From: Annona cherimola
Taxonomy: Eukaryota; Streptophyta; Magnoliopsida; Magnoliales; Annonaceae
DNA: 64,000 bases
Assembly: GCA_030490835.1 (NCBI GenBank)
Contig: CM059972.1
Location: forward strand, 88,273,137 to 88,337,136
Reading direction: 5' to 3'
Below the pieces are notes generated by a model. That model was not told the DNA's origin. It worked only from the letters and a program-made list of their open reading frames with translations, and did not search any database. This document shows, one piece after another, positions 30,401-39,274 of this stretch (the stretch's first letter is position 1; the number at the start of each line of letters is the position of its first letter). Position numbers and translations under genes: made by a program.

Positions 30401-31534
30401 TATCGGATTGCTTTTGATGGGCTTTGGCTTCGCTGTATTAACGGGAATGATATCTGTCAAGTCCTTCAAGAGACGCACTCCAGCGAGTGCGGCGCCCACC
30501 AATCTGGACGTCGTCTTTATCATAGGATCAAAACGTTGGGCTATTATTGGCCCACAATGGTTCAAGACTCCATCAACTTTGCAAAATCCTGTGAAGCCTG
30601 CCAAATGCATGGAGATATTTATCATATTCCTGCTTCAGTAATGTCTCCAGCACCTATTTCGTGGCCTTTCTCTTGGTGGGGTTTTGATATTGTCGGTCCG
30701 ATAAACCCGTCATCATCTAAAGGACACTTATATATTTTAGCCGCTACGGATTATTTCTCCAAATGGGCAGAAGCTAAAGCTTACAAGAGAGTCCGAGCAC
30801 AAGAGGTAGTTGAATTTATCAAGCACAAAATCATCTACCGTTATGGTGTTCCCTATCAAATCACCTCAGATAATGGCACGCCATTCAAAAACGATAAAGT
30901 AAATCAGTTATGCCGAAGGTTTGGAATCAAACAAGTGTTCTCATCGCCCTATTACCCACAAGGGAATGGTCAAGCAGAGGCATTTAACAAAAATATTATT
31001 CGAATCCTCAAAAGGACCACTGTGAAAAATAAGCGTGATTGGCACGAGAGGTTACCCGAAGCATTGTGGGCCTACAGAACCACACATCGAACTGCAACGG
31101 GAGCAAAACCATATTCATTGCTCTTTGGCACGGAAGCGGTTTTACCAGTGGAAATTCAGTTAGCATCTTTAAGGGTTGCCATCTATTCTGGGTTAACCAC
31201 TGAACAACAAGCCAAACTTCGCTTCGACGAGCTCGAGGCACTAGATGAAAAACGAGTTCAAGCACGGCAACGAATCGAACTCTATCAAGCTCGGATGGTC
31301 GAAGCATACAATAAAGTCGTGAGACATCGCTCATTCAAAAGAGGAGATTTGGTGCTAAAGCTACGCACAGAGCTTATGGCCGGGGGCAAACTTACCGGCA
31401 AATTCGAGCCTAAATGGGAAGGGCCTTACATCATTGAGAGGGTCCATGGCAATGGCACATATGAAGTTGTTAGTTGCGGAAATCAAATGAAAGCAACCGT
31501 GAACGGGAACTACTTAAAAAGATACTATCCATGA
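27413..31534 (+). CDS. pol: pol polyprotein of unit 1: RT, RNase H, second RNase H, integrase (intact)
   Basis: A 1373-residue frame. After an acidic/Gly-Arg leader, reverse transcriptase spans about 320-560 with ICVDFRDLNEACPKDEFPLP and the catalytic YVDD at 502-505. A connection/RNase H follows at about 620-760; its first acidic residue appears changed (LYIAASPQ), as commonly seen in the Tat group. A second, archaeal-type RNase H starts at about 795 with FDGAS (Asp about 798) and NNEAEYEAL. Integrase has a His-Cys zinc region (about 1023-1065, ending CEACQMHG) and the triad D1092, D1153, E1189, with 35 residues between the last two. The end is EGPYIIERVHGNGTYEV...LKRYYP. No stop or shift is visible, so this copy could supply enzyme activity. 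Confidence 0.92.
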   Translation: MEGQGRGRGRGHGQGTTEPRAQFQTKFENMSLDPVHPLPRQRQGATIPPPTSYSNTAAGSRFYLDLEVLKKVAKPPRANSPRFEVDLEALRKFRNQANEEAKSLCCESDEMATETAHQNQKPKETLDEVLAMLVEFNVSAPSVQEPQDEKFAQKHLIKKYGKVYGSPNKSSCLPTAKLKKWDFHRYSRESKKIMDLMGFYPDRPHLSGLGSDIPIPLSERPPGFQKGNKRLGLGYKEEEDGNFATTYCVSTSDDSNNDEEALMEPEDAPPAIEDGGQPTIDVLEEFNLGTEEDPRPIFIAKNLAEKEKVALRQLLSEFKDVFAWGYSEMPGLNPAIAMHHLHITQDKKPVKQAPRRFRPELEEQIIKEVEKLIDAEFIREIKFPKWISSIVPVKKKNGQIRICVDFRDLNEACPKDEFPLPFTDVLIDSTALYDTFSFMDGYSGYNQIKMAPADEAATAFRTPMGVFCYKVMPFGLKNAGATYQRAMQNIFHDMLHKHVECYVDDLVVRSEGHNKHKEDLRSVFLRLRKYDLKMNPLKCAFGVSSGKFLGFIIRQRGIEVDPLKTEAIQNMPPPRNLRELRSLQGQLSYIRRFISNLSGRCHPFHKLMRKDATFQWDAKCQQAFEAIKELLQNPPVLTTPVKGKPLILYIAASPQSLGALLAQENAQGKEQAAYYLSRRLLQAECNYSSIEKICLALVFVAQKLRHYFLAHQIILISKADPLKFLITKPMLSGRLAKWSLLLSEFDIKYVPRKAVKGQVLADFLAAHPLEEEFPILENLPDEKVFYANDDPMWQMYFDGASKPSGAGVGIVVVSPHKDLFPHSYFLGRSTTNNEAEYEALLIGMELLLQSDILFVRIFGDSELVIKQLNNQYEVHQPHLRKYYDKAQTLLAKFEMVSVEHVPRSENIVADALSKLASILAFNELDDMTIRVQRLEDDEELQVNQIGRCVSEVTTNNDDWRIPIINYLKYGIEPDDPSARKSLRKAVLRYTVFQDSLYRIAFDGLWLRCINGNDICQVLQETHSSECGAHQSGRRLYHRIKTLGYYWPTMVQDSINFAKSCEACQMHGDIYHIPASVMSPAPISWPFSWWGFDIVGPINPSSSKGHLYILAATDYFSKWAEAKAYKRVRAQEVVEFIKHKIIYRYGVPYQITSDNGTPFKNDKVNQLCRRFGIKQVFSSPYYPQGNGQAEAFNKNIIRILKRTTVKNKRDWHERLPEALWAYRTTHRTATGAKPYSLLFGTEAVLPVEIQLASLRVAIYSGLTTEQQAKLRFDELEALDEKRVQARQRIELYQARMVEAYNKVVRHRSFKRGDLVLKLRTELMAGGKLTGKFEPKWEGPYIIERVHGNGTYEVVSCGNQMKATVNGNYLKRYYP

Positions 31535-31771
31535 AATTACAAAGAAAGTCATATATCAAAAGAATCTTTACAGCCTCCCTCGTAGAAGGAAGGGACTCCT
31601 TCAAAATTCTAATGGAGTTCACTAAATCAGCAGGAGAAACAGGTAACGGCACTATCGATGTCAAATTCTCCCCGCCGTGAGCATCATCATCAGATATTTC
31701 GACAACTAAGGCAGTTGTCAAAAAAAAAAAAAAAAAAAGGGGGGGGGGTGAATTTTCCCTGTTTCTTGCGG
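31535..31771 (+). other. pol 3' flank and homopolymer A/G junction, unit 1
   Basis: Non-coding after the pol stop. At 31720-31748 a run of 19 A is followed by 10 G, just before AGO-like sequence begins. In unit 2 the run is 27 A and 9 G (48721-48756). Confidence 0.7.
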
Positions 31772-31773
31772 AG

Positions 31774-33173
31774 GTGGAAGAGACGGAGGCTGAGGAGAAA
31801 ACTTTGCCGCCTCCCCCACCTGTCATACCCCTAAGTGCGAAAAAAGTCTCAATGAATCGAGTTCCAATGGCAAGGTCGTGGTCGAGGGCGCGGTCATGGA
31901 CAGAGTTCACCAGACTTATATTGGTGACTTTCAGGGAAAGTACTTCGCTTATGATGGTGAGAAGAGCTTGTTTACAGTGGGGGCTCTTCCACAACAAAAT
32001 TTTGAATTCGGTGTTGTCCTTGAAAACGTGTCCTCAAACAAAGTTAGTGGAAATAGTAGTCCTCATGGTAATGACAGCCCCGGGGAGGGAGATCGGAAAG
32101 GGCAAAGGCGTTCGTATCAGACCAAGACTTTCAAAGTTGAGATACGTTTTGCTGCCAAAATTCCAATGAAAGTTATTGCAAATGCTCTGCAAGGACACGA
32201 TTCCTAGAGTTCTCAAGAAGCCTTAAGGGTTCTAGATATAATCCTAAGGCAGCATGCTGCAAAGCAGGGTTGCCTTCGGGTTCGGCAGTCATTTCTTCAC
32301 AATGATCCTAGTAACTTTGTTGACTTTGGAGGTGGAGTTCTGGGTTGTCGTGGTTTTCATTCTAGCTTCCGAACCAGTCAAGGGGGGCTTCTCTCTAAAT
32401 ATTGATGTGATTATAAGGCCTGACTCTGTTGATGGATTTCTGATGGCTAATCAAAATATTAGAAATCATGGTGAAATTGATTGGGGAAAAGCAAAGAGAA
32501 CCCTGAAGAATTTGAAGGTTTTCTGCAAATATGTCATGCATTAATGTTGGAAAGCCAAAACGCCCCACTTACTATCCTGCCGAGCTCTGCTCTCTAGTTT
32601 CATTGCAAAGGTATACCAAATCTCGATCAACTTTGCAAAAATCATCACTGGTTGAAAAACCACGACAGAAACCACAAGAAGGGATGCAAACTTTAAGTAA
32701 TGCATTAAGAAACAGCAACTATGGTGCAGATGAAATGTCGAAGGCATGTGGTGTTTCGATCAATGGTAACTTCACTCAAGAAGAAGGTCGTGTCTTGAAT
32801 GCACCAAAGTTAAAAGTTGGTAATGATGAATTCTTTCCTGGAAATGGTCGGTGGAATTTCAACAATAAGAAACTTGTGGACCCTCAAAAAAAAAAAAAAA
32901 AAAAAAATAGAAATATGGGCCACTGTAAACTTTTCTGCTCGCTGCGATGTTCGGTCTCTTGCTCGTGATATGCACAAATGTGGGGCGATGAAAGGCATTG
33001 TCATTGCAGAACCATTTGATTACTTTGAAGAGAATCCTCAATTCAGGCGTGCTCCACCTACTGTTAGGGTCGACAAGATGTTCGAAATCATTCAGTCAAG
33101 GCTGCCAGGAGCCCCTCAGTTTCTTCTCTGTGTTTTACCTAAGAAAAAGAATTGTGATATATATGGCCCATAA
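31774..33173 (+). pseudogene. captured AGO4-clade Argonaute sequence, unit 1
   Basis: Sense-oriented, intronless pieces follow AGO4/6/9-type Argonautes in order. N-terminus: LPPPPPVIP and RVPMAR. N/linker-1 region: VHQTYIGDFQGKYFAYDGEK, SYQTKTFKVEI, VLDIILRQHAAKQG, GCRGFHSSFRTSQGG. Start of PAZ: IDWGKAKRTLKNLKV. End of PAZ and linker 2: CINVGKPKRPTYYPAEL, QEEGRVLNAPKLK, GRWNFNNKK. Start of MID: WATVNFSARCDV, FRRAPPTVRVDKMFE, PQFLLCVLPKKKN, ending at IYGP. Most of PAZ and all of PIWI are absent. Disabling changes include TAG at 32205-32207, an extra G near 32377-32382, a frame change in 22 A at 32886-32907, and an internal deletion after PMAR. Lack of introns over several hundred codons implies capture from spliced RNA. 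It cannot encode a slicer, but could feed small RNAs against host AGO4. Confidence 0.85.
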
Positions 33174-33301
33174 TAAAAATGTATATATATATATATATAA
33201 GAAAAAAAACCCTCATGAGTCAAGAAAAGCCTGCCAAACAACATGTCAGGAATCACGCCTTTACAAGTAGCCCACAACGGCATAATTCCTGAGGGGGCAT
33301 T
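33174..33301 (+). other. 3' untranslated segment with polypurine tract, unit 1
   Basis: Contains a TATATA run (33181-33199) and ends with CCTGAGGGGGCATT. GAGGGGG at 33291-33297 is the likely polypurine primer for plus-strand synthesis, directly before TGATGGGG. Confidence 0.65.
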
Positions 33302-33708
33302 TGATGGGGTATATTTTGGGTAGTCTATGAAACTATACATATATATAATATATTAAAAAAAAACACGAACCCAGTGGTGCGTGCAAGCCGCAGAGAGAGA
33401 TTCTCTGCCTACGAAGAGAAAAAGTGCAAAAGAAAGAAGCCGGAGCACAGGAGGATTTCGCGCCGGAAAAGCAGTCATCGGCCGCGTGGTAGGAAGATCG
33501 CACGGGGTGAATGGCTGTGGCGAGCCACGGAGGAAATCGCCTGCTGTTTGCTCCTCCTCCATCTTGTTGGAGCTATCGGCCTTCGACGATCTCGCCTCCT
33601 TTAAGCGCGCCGAGGAGGAAGATGGTGCTGTGGTCGGTAAGGTTGGGTTTTGGTACGGGCGCAGAATGGGTTCGAGAAAGATGGGGCTTGAGGAGCGAAC
33701 CCCTCTCA

Positions 33709-33925
33709 TTATCGCCGCCTCGTCAGTAGGTCAAGCACCACGATTCCGAAACTGTATACGTCCGACTCCTTCATTGTCTGCCTCGACAGCGCCACCTCCA
33801 GCGAGACGTAGCAGACAGACCCCACCACCGGTGCCATCGTGGCCGAAGTCGACGCTTCGGGCGCTGCCGACGACTGGACGCTCACTAGCCGGTCGAAGCC
33901 GAAATCCGAAAGGTGGACCTCAAGA
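33709..33925 (-). pseudogene. captured LRR receptor-kinase fragment (antisense), LTR of unit 2
   Basis: On the minus strand the frame reads EVHLSDFGFDRLV, APEASTSAT, GSVCYVSLEVALSRQTMKES and SDVYSFGIVVLDLLTRRR. These are kinase subdomains VII to IX: the DFG magnesium-binding motif, an activation loop whose APE-type motif is changed to SLE, and DVYSFGxxLLELLTG. The wording resembles plant LRR receptor kinases with PQNVLFDADFEAHLSDFGLD. ATP-binding and catalytic-loop subdomains are absent. In this LTR the piece is cut at about 33925; the copy in the next LTR is longer. Confidence 0.72.
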
Positions 33926-34017
33926 TGAAGCAGATGGGAACGACAAAAAGCAGATGAAGCAGATGAAGCAGATGAAGCAGATGAAGCAGATGGGAACGGC
34001 AAAAAGCAGATGAAGCA
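33926..34017 (+). repeat. GATGAAGCA-type microsatellite replacing deleted sequence, unit 2 LTR
   Basis: Runs of GCAGATGAA repeat about five times between two copies of a GATGGGAACG(A/G)CAAAAAGCA word. The corresponding position in the next LTR holds about 400 bp of further host-like sequence (about 50935-51345), so this LTR carries a deletion with repeat expansion. Confidence 0.7.
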
Positions 34018-34310
34018 GTGGAGAGGGTGAGGAACCGGGCTGAAGCGGAACGATGCCTCGGGGCGGCGGAGAAGCTGCTGACGTCCCGCGATCTCATCAA
34101 CAGCAAAAGCTTTGCTGTTCAAGCTCAAAAGGCAGACCCCACCTTGGATGGGACGGAGCAGATCATCGCCATCACGGTTTCCAGCTCCAGATTCGTTCTC
34201 TGCAACTCTTCCTTAAGGATCCGAATCTCGTTGTCGAGAAGACGAGAAGCTCTGGTTATGGCGTCAAGTAAGCTGGTCGTCTTCGAAGGATTGTCGGGAT
34301 GCTGCTGATC
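34018..34310 (+). pseudogene. captured fragment resembling a plant DnaJ-domain protein N-terminus, unit 2 LTR
   Basis: The frame contains [39 protein letters not shown] and EQIIAI. This resembles the helical N-terminal repeat of a family of plant J-domain proteins (EAxRCxxIAEKxLxxRDLxGAKxFAxxAQxxxPxLEG). The J domain with HPD is not present. The similarity is from memory, so moderate at best. Confidence 0.42.
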
Positions 34311-34607
34311 ATAGTTCAGAAGGTCGTGGTGGAGATGGAGAACGGCAGCATTGACGAGCTTTTGGATTCCGTCGCGAGGGAGCAGCCGATCGATCTGAGT
34401 CAGGACCTGTGGAGGACAGCCTGGGAGGTCAGCAACTCCGTGCTGGATGAGATGAAGAAGGTGCGGAACAGGGAAGAGATGAAGAAGTTCCTCCAGGACG
34501 GGTACGGCGTCCGACAGAACATCGCAGAGGACTGCCGGTTCCTCGTCCAGGCCAACGCTTGCGAGCTCGCCTCAATTCTGTCGTCGCCTGAGCAGCCACT
34601 GGCGTGA
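34299..34607 (+). pseudogene. unrecognised host-like coding fragment, unit 2 LTR
   Basis: A 102-codon frame with an amphipathic helical look (EMENGSIDELLDSVAR, SNSVLDEMKK, NREEMKKFLQDGYGVRQNIA) is retained almost unchanged in the next LTR (51641-51949). Composition and codon use look like real coding sequence rather than repeat. I do not recognise the family. It is probably another captured exon. Confidence 0.4.
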
Positions 34608-34659
34608 CACTACCACCATCCGTAGTATTCTCCACGATCGGGATGATGAAAGCCCCGCC

Positions 34660-35250
34660 GTGGAAACCACCTACCCGCCTGGCCGCACCCTCCTCGACAT
34701 CATCAGCTCTGAGAAGTCCAGATATGCCGACACCTACAAGGGCATGATCGACGGATGTCCGCAGCAAAAGATCAGACAGAAGTCCTTCAAGGACCGCCTC
34801 CGCATCCGGCGCACCGGCGCTGCTGGGGCCGAGTCTGACCCCGATGTCACCGTCTCTTACGTTCTGACTGTTTCGGCCCGAGCCGCCGCCATCCCGCCGG
34901 AATCAGTCTTCTCCGTGGGAAAGAACTGCCCGGTGACCATCTCTTCCCCGTCGCCGTCGAGCAGGGTGGACGATGTGGAGCTGTCGGAGGAGATGTCAGC
35001 AGCGTCCGGGTGGATTGGGAAGAGTAATCCGGTAAAGGCTGCTGCATCGTCTTTCCCGAGCGGCAGTATGGCCGAGTCGCCATCAGTAAGGGCGAACAAT
35101 TTTCCCGGGGCGATTAGTCTGACAAAAGTTTCGGTTATGAAAATGCCGCCTGGAGTATCAGAGAAAGGTGGAAAGCCATCAGTTGATGTGCAGAATAAAC
35201 GAGCTGGAGTGTCAAAGCCAGCAAAAGAGAAAACTTCAAAAGCTGAAAGA
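34660..35250 (+). pseudogene. captured eIF2B-delta-like fragment with upstream basic segment, unit 2 LTR
   Basis: Here the frame starts further upstream than in unit 1: YPPGRTLLDIISSEKSRY and KSFKDRLRIRRTGAAG precede the eIF2B-delta-like words SAASGWIGKSNP and KPAKEKTSKAERRA. The GRTLLDII...FKDRLRxRRxGAA segment recalls a linker of some plant RING-type proteins, so this may itself be a fusion of two sources. The same one-base shift after AERRA is present. Confidence 0.48.
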
Positions 35251-35956
35251 CGTGCGTCTGCAAGAGGCAGACACAGCAGAGCCACTGAATGGGGCGTCTC
35301 TGGCGGACAAAGTGGCTTCCCTGGATGGGTCGTCTCCGGTTGACATGAGTTCGGTGGAGGGCACGTCTCCTGTGGTTGTAGTGGATTCGGTAGCATCTGC
35401 GGAGGCAGCTGTCTCAACTCCTGCAGACATTACAGCTGCAGATGCAGCAGTTTCACCAACTCCAGCGGCTTCAGTGGCCTCCGCGGTCTCAGTTGATGTG
35501 GGAGTTCAGGCAGCAACCGCACCAGCGGTGGATGGGACAAACGCGTGGGAGCTAATGAAAGCTAGAGGCCTAAAGAAGCCGCCGGGTTGCAGTTGGGTTG
35601 ACCTGAACGGCACGATCCATGCATTCTACGTGGCGGACAGATCGCACCCACAAGCTGAAGCGACGGAGATGGAGGTGGACGAGAGAGGGACGAGTGAGGG
35701 GGCGATCATGGAATCCGAGTGCCCGCACTGCAGAAGATTGTTCTGTGCCACGTGCAAGGTCCCTTGGCATTCGGGAATCAGCTGCGAGGACTTCCAGAAG
35801 CTAGGCGGGCATGAGAGGAATGGGGAGGACATCATGCTGATGAATCTCACTAAGAGCAACAAATGGCAGAGGTGCCGGCAATGCAAGTTTTATGTGGGGA
35901 AGACAGAAGGATGCTTGTTCATGAGATGCAGAAACTGGCTGGATTACAGTGGCTAG
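35168..35956 (+). pseudogene. chimeric ORF: linker, PPR E-motif and RBR ligase fragment, unit 2
   Basis: Copy of the chimera at 18278-19066, 262 codons and still open, differing at only a few residues (for example ASLAD for ASPAD). It holds the PPR E-motif (KKPPGCSWVDL) and the in-between-RING cysteine pattern (CPHCRRLFCATC, CRQCKFYV). Confidence 0.72.
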
Positions 35957-36117
35957 CACAAGAAATCTGAAGCGAACTGAAATCCCTGTTTTCCATAAAT
36001 GAAGTGCGGATTCCGTTTCTGCTATAACTGTGGTGGGCCAAGCAGGCGAAAAAAAAAAAAAAAAAACCGGAGCAGCAGCAAAGGATGCAACGGCGAACGA
36101 GGGAGTGGCTACCATCA

Positions 36118-36302
36118 AGGTTCCGCGGAACTCAATTCCGCGTGATAGAATTTGCCAGTTCCGCGCGGACCGCAGTTCCGCGGCAACGAAGTTCCGCGTG
36201 AAGATGGTTCTGCGGCAATGAAGTTCTGCGGGAAAGTGAGTTCCGCGTAGAGGTGGTTCTGCGGGATGAAGTTCCGCGGGAACGGCAGTAGCCGCGGAAC
36301 TT
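36118..36302 (+). repeat. TTCCGCG-rich array, unit 2
   Basis: Same array as in unit 1, with more TTCCGCG to TTCTGCG changes (for example at 36207-36213). Confidence 0.7.
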
Positions 36303-36323
36303 ACACCAGACCCGGCAGAGGCT

Positions 36324-36331
36324 TATAAATA
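36324..36331 (+). promoter_or_regulatory. LTR TATA box 1, unit 2
   Basis: TATAAATA in GCTTATAAATAGCC, identical in all units. Confidence 0.65.
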
Positions 36332-36499
36332 GCCGCATTTGGTTTCTCATTCGTGACAGCGAAGGAAAACGGCGAAGACGAGAGAAGGAGTTCTCTCGCG
36401 CTCAAGGAGAAGAGAGCGTGAGTTCTCCACAGATATATTTTTTTCTTTTAGTTAAAAAAAAAGAGAGAGAGTTCCTTCTTTATATATTATATATATATA

Positions 36500-37550
36500 T
36501 AAATATATATATATATATTATTTCTAAAAAAAAACTACTTTTCCCAACGTGGATACTCCCCGACTGGCGGGTTGAATTGACACACGGGTTAAGTATATTT
36601 TCCCTCTTTTAAAAAATAAAATAAATATATATATATATATGTGTATATTATATATAAATATATATACATATATATTATTTTCAAAAACTACTTTTCCCAA
36701 CGTGGATACTCCCCGACTGGCGGGTTGAATTGACACACGGGTTAAGTATATTTTCCCTCTTTTAAAAAATAAAATAAATAAATATATATGTGTATATTAT
36801 ATATATAAATATATATACATATATATACATATATATATTATTTTCAAAAACTACTTTTCCCAACGTGGATACTCCCCGACTGACGGGTTGAATTGACACA
36901 CGGGTTAAGTATACTTTCCCTCTTTTAAAAATAAAATAAAAATATATATATGTATATTATATATATATAAATATATATATATACATATATATTATTTTCG
37001 AAAACTACTTTTCCTAACGTGGATACTCCCCGACTGGCGGGTTGAATTGACACACGGGTTAAGTATATTTTCCCTCTTTTGAAAATAAAATAAAAATATA
37101 TATGTGTATATTATATATATCTATATATCTATATATACATATATATTATTTTCAAAAACTACTTTTCCCAACGTGGATACTCCCCGACTGGCGGGTTGAA
37201 TTGACACACGGGTTAAGTATATTTTCCCTCTTTTAAAAATAAAAATAAAAATATATATGTGTATATTATATATATATATCTATATATACATATATATTAT
37301 TTTCAAAAACTACTTTTCCCAACGTGGATACTCCCCGACTGGCGGGTTGAATTGACACACGGGTTAAGTATACTTTTAAAAATAAAATAAATATATATAT
37401 GTGTATATTATATATATATATATCTATATATACATATATATATTATTTTCAAAAACTACTTTTCCCAACATGGATACTCCCCGACTGGCGGGTTGAATTG
37501 ACACACGGGTTAAGTATATTTTCCCTCTTTTAAAAATAAAAATAAAAATA
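36500..37550 (+). repeat. tandem array of about-155-bp monomers, unit 2 (7 copies)
   Basis: Constant parts recur at about 36549, 36712, 36865, 37019, 37173, 37324 and 37470, one more than in unit 1; a degenerate copy lies near 37810. Confidence 0.9.
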
Positions 37551-37958
37551 TATGAGTATTTTCTATATATAAAAATATATCAAAATATACATATATATTC
37601 AAAGGCGTCCAAAAATTGAGATTTTGATTTCTAAAATTATATAAATACCCGCGGGCCTCCAAAAATGAATATTATGTCCCGCGGGCCTTTAAAAAAATAT
37701 ATATACATGTATTTGCCCCACGGGCCCCAAAAAGTATATATATATTTTTAGACTTTCAAAAATATATATATTATAAAAATAAAAAAAATTTCATATACTT
37801 TTGCCTAAGTAGATACTCCCCAAACAGTGGGTTAAGTTGATACGCAGGGCTAAGTACCTTTCTATTATATATATACATATATATATATATATATCAAAGA
37901 AAAAAATTACCTCTTCGCTCAATCCGAGCTTTAATGTCCAAGCAAGCCCCCCCTAGGC

Positions 37959-38400
37959 TCAAAACTTTTCAAAAAGCCCATGATGGCCCAAAAACTCTCC
38001 AAAAAGCCCAAGATGGCTCAAAAATCTCCACAAAGCCCAAGATGGCTCAAAACTCTCCAAAAAGCCCAAGATGGCTCAAAACTCTCCAAAAGGCCCAAGA
38101 TGGCCCAAAAATCTCCAAAAAGCCCAAGATGGCTCAAAACTTTCCAAAAAGCCCAAGATGGCCCAAAAATCTCCAAAAAGCCCAAGATGGCTCAAAACTT
38201 TTCAAAAAGCCCATGATGGCCCAAAAACCCTGCAAAAAGTCCAAGATGGCTCAAAAATCTCCACAAAGCCCAAGATGGATCAAAACTCTCCAAAAAGCCC
38301 AAGATGGCTCAAAACTCTCCAAAAAGCCCAAGCTGGCCCAAAACCCTCCAAAAAGCCCAAAATGGTCCAAACTCTTGTCAACAAGCCCAGTTGGGCCCAA
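37959..38400 (+). repeat. 29-bp tandem repeat array, unit 2
   Basis: Same 29-bp unit as in unit 1, about one copy shorter; array length changes between units in steps of 28-31 bp. Confidence 0.9.
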
Positions 38401-38522
38401 ACCTTTTCAATTAGTCAAAAATGACCCAAACATACTTTTAAAAATCCGGTTGAATCCATTTCTTGGTAAAACCACCCAATTGTTCAATCCAGAGGCTGAA
38501 TGCGGGAGACGCTGGTTTCTTG

Positions 38523-38530
38523 TATAAATA
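38523..38530 (+). promoter_or_regulatory. LTR TATA box 2, unit 2
   Basis: TATAAATA, conserved relative to 21522-21529. Confidence 0.5.
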
Positions 38531-38682
38531 CAGAAGCTGAAAGCGGGACACGCTGGTCTGCTGTGTAAATCCAGAAGCTAAGAGCGCACTTAGTTTGCTG
38601 TGTAAGGTCACTAGTGTAGCCGACGGGCCCCTCACTAGTTCCCAAAACCGAGTCATCGCTGGTCGACGGGCTAAGCGTAAAC

Positions 38683-38823
38683 TCACATTTAAGACATGGC
38701 GCGTGGCGTCATGTACCCCACATTTAAGTCATGGCGCGTGGCGTCATGTACTTCATATTTAAGATATGGCGCGTGGCGTCATATACCTCACATTCGAGTC
38801 ACGGCGCGGGGCGAAGTGTACTA
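38683..38823 (+). repeat. 35-bp tandem repeat, unit 2
   Basis: Four copies of the GGCGCGTGGCGTCAT-containing unit, as in unit 1. Confidence 0.85.
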
Positions 38824-39158
38824 ATTTATCTTTATATTTTTGTTAGACACGATTTTTCGTGCACTTGTAAAGACGTAGAAGGATCTTCTACGCACTTCAT
38901 TATTATTAAGCATTTTTTTATGGACCATTGTATTCAGCTCTTTTAATCAAGGGTTTTCTCGTTAGAGATGTAAAATCAGAATGTGGAACACAATGCAAAA
39001 TATTTCTGTGATGTACTTTTCGGACTCGGTTAAAGAATTAGATGCTTTAAAATTTTGCTGGGAAATTAATTAAGCATTTATTTCCAAAGCCGCAGGGAAC
39101 ATAATTTTATCTTTAACCAAGTTTAAATTATATATATTTCTCGCGAGGCCGGAACAAA

Positions 39159-39176
39159 TGGTGAACCCGACGTGAA
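39159..39176 (+). promoter_or_regulatory. primer binding site of unit 2, tRNA-Trp type
   Basis: TGGTGAACCCGACGTGAA, identical to unit 1. Confidence 0.8.
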
Positions 39177-39274
39177 ACATTCTCCCTTCATCTTTAAGAG
39201 CTGAAAACTATGGTCTTTATATGCTTATTTAATTTTTCACTGTTAACACTTTGAAATGCTCCTTTGCAGATTTC

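Larger units (their letters stand above)
33302..39156 (+). repeat. full LTR between units 1 and 2 (about 5.86 kb)
   Basis: Starts TGATGGGGTATATTTT after the polypurine tract and ends GGCCGGAACA before the primer site, giving TG...CA ends. Order: receptor-kinase fragment (antisense), DnaJ-like piece, unrecognised host-like piece, eIF2B-delta-like piece, PPR/RBR chimera, TTCCGCG array, TATA box 1, about-155-bp repeats, 29-bp repeats, TATA box 2, 35-bp repeats. The start is inferred from the polypurine tract; the end is firm. Confidence 0.72.

Noticed and set aside
31774..33173. Functional Argonaute protein encoded by the retrotransposon
   Set aside because: Stop at 32205, frameshifts in G and A runs, most of PAZ deleted and PIWI absent, all shared with unit 2.
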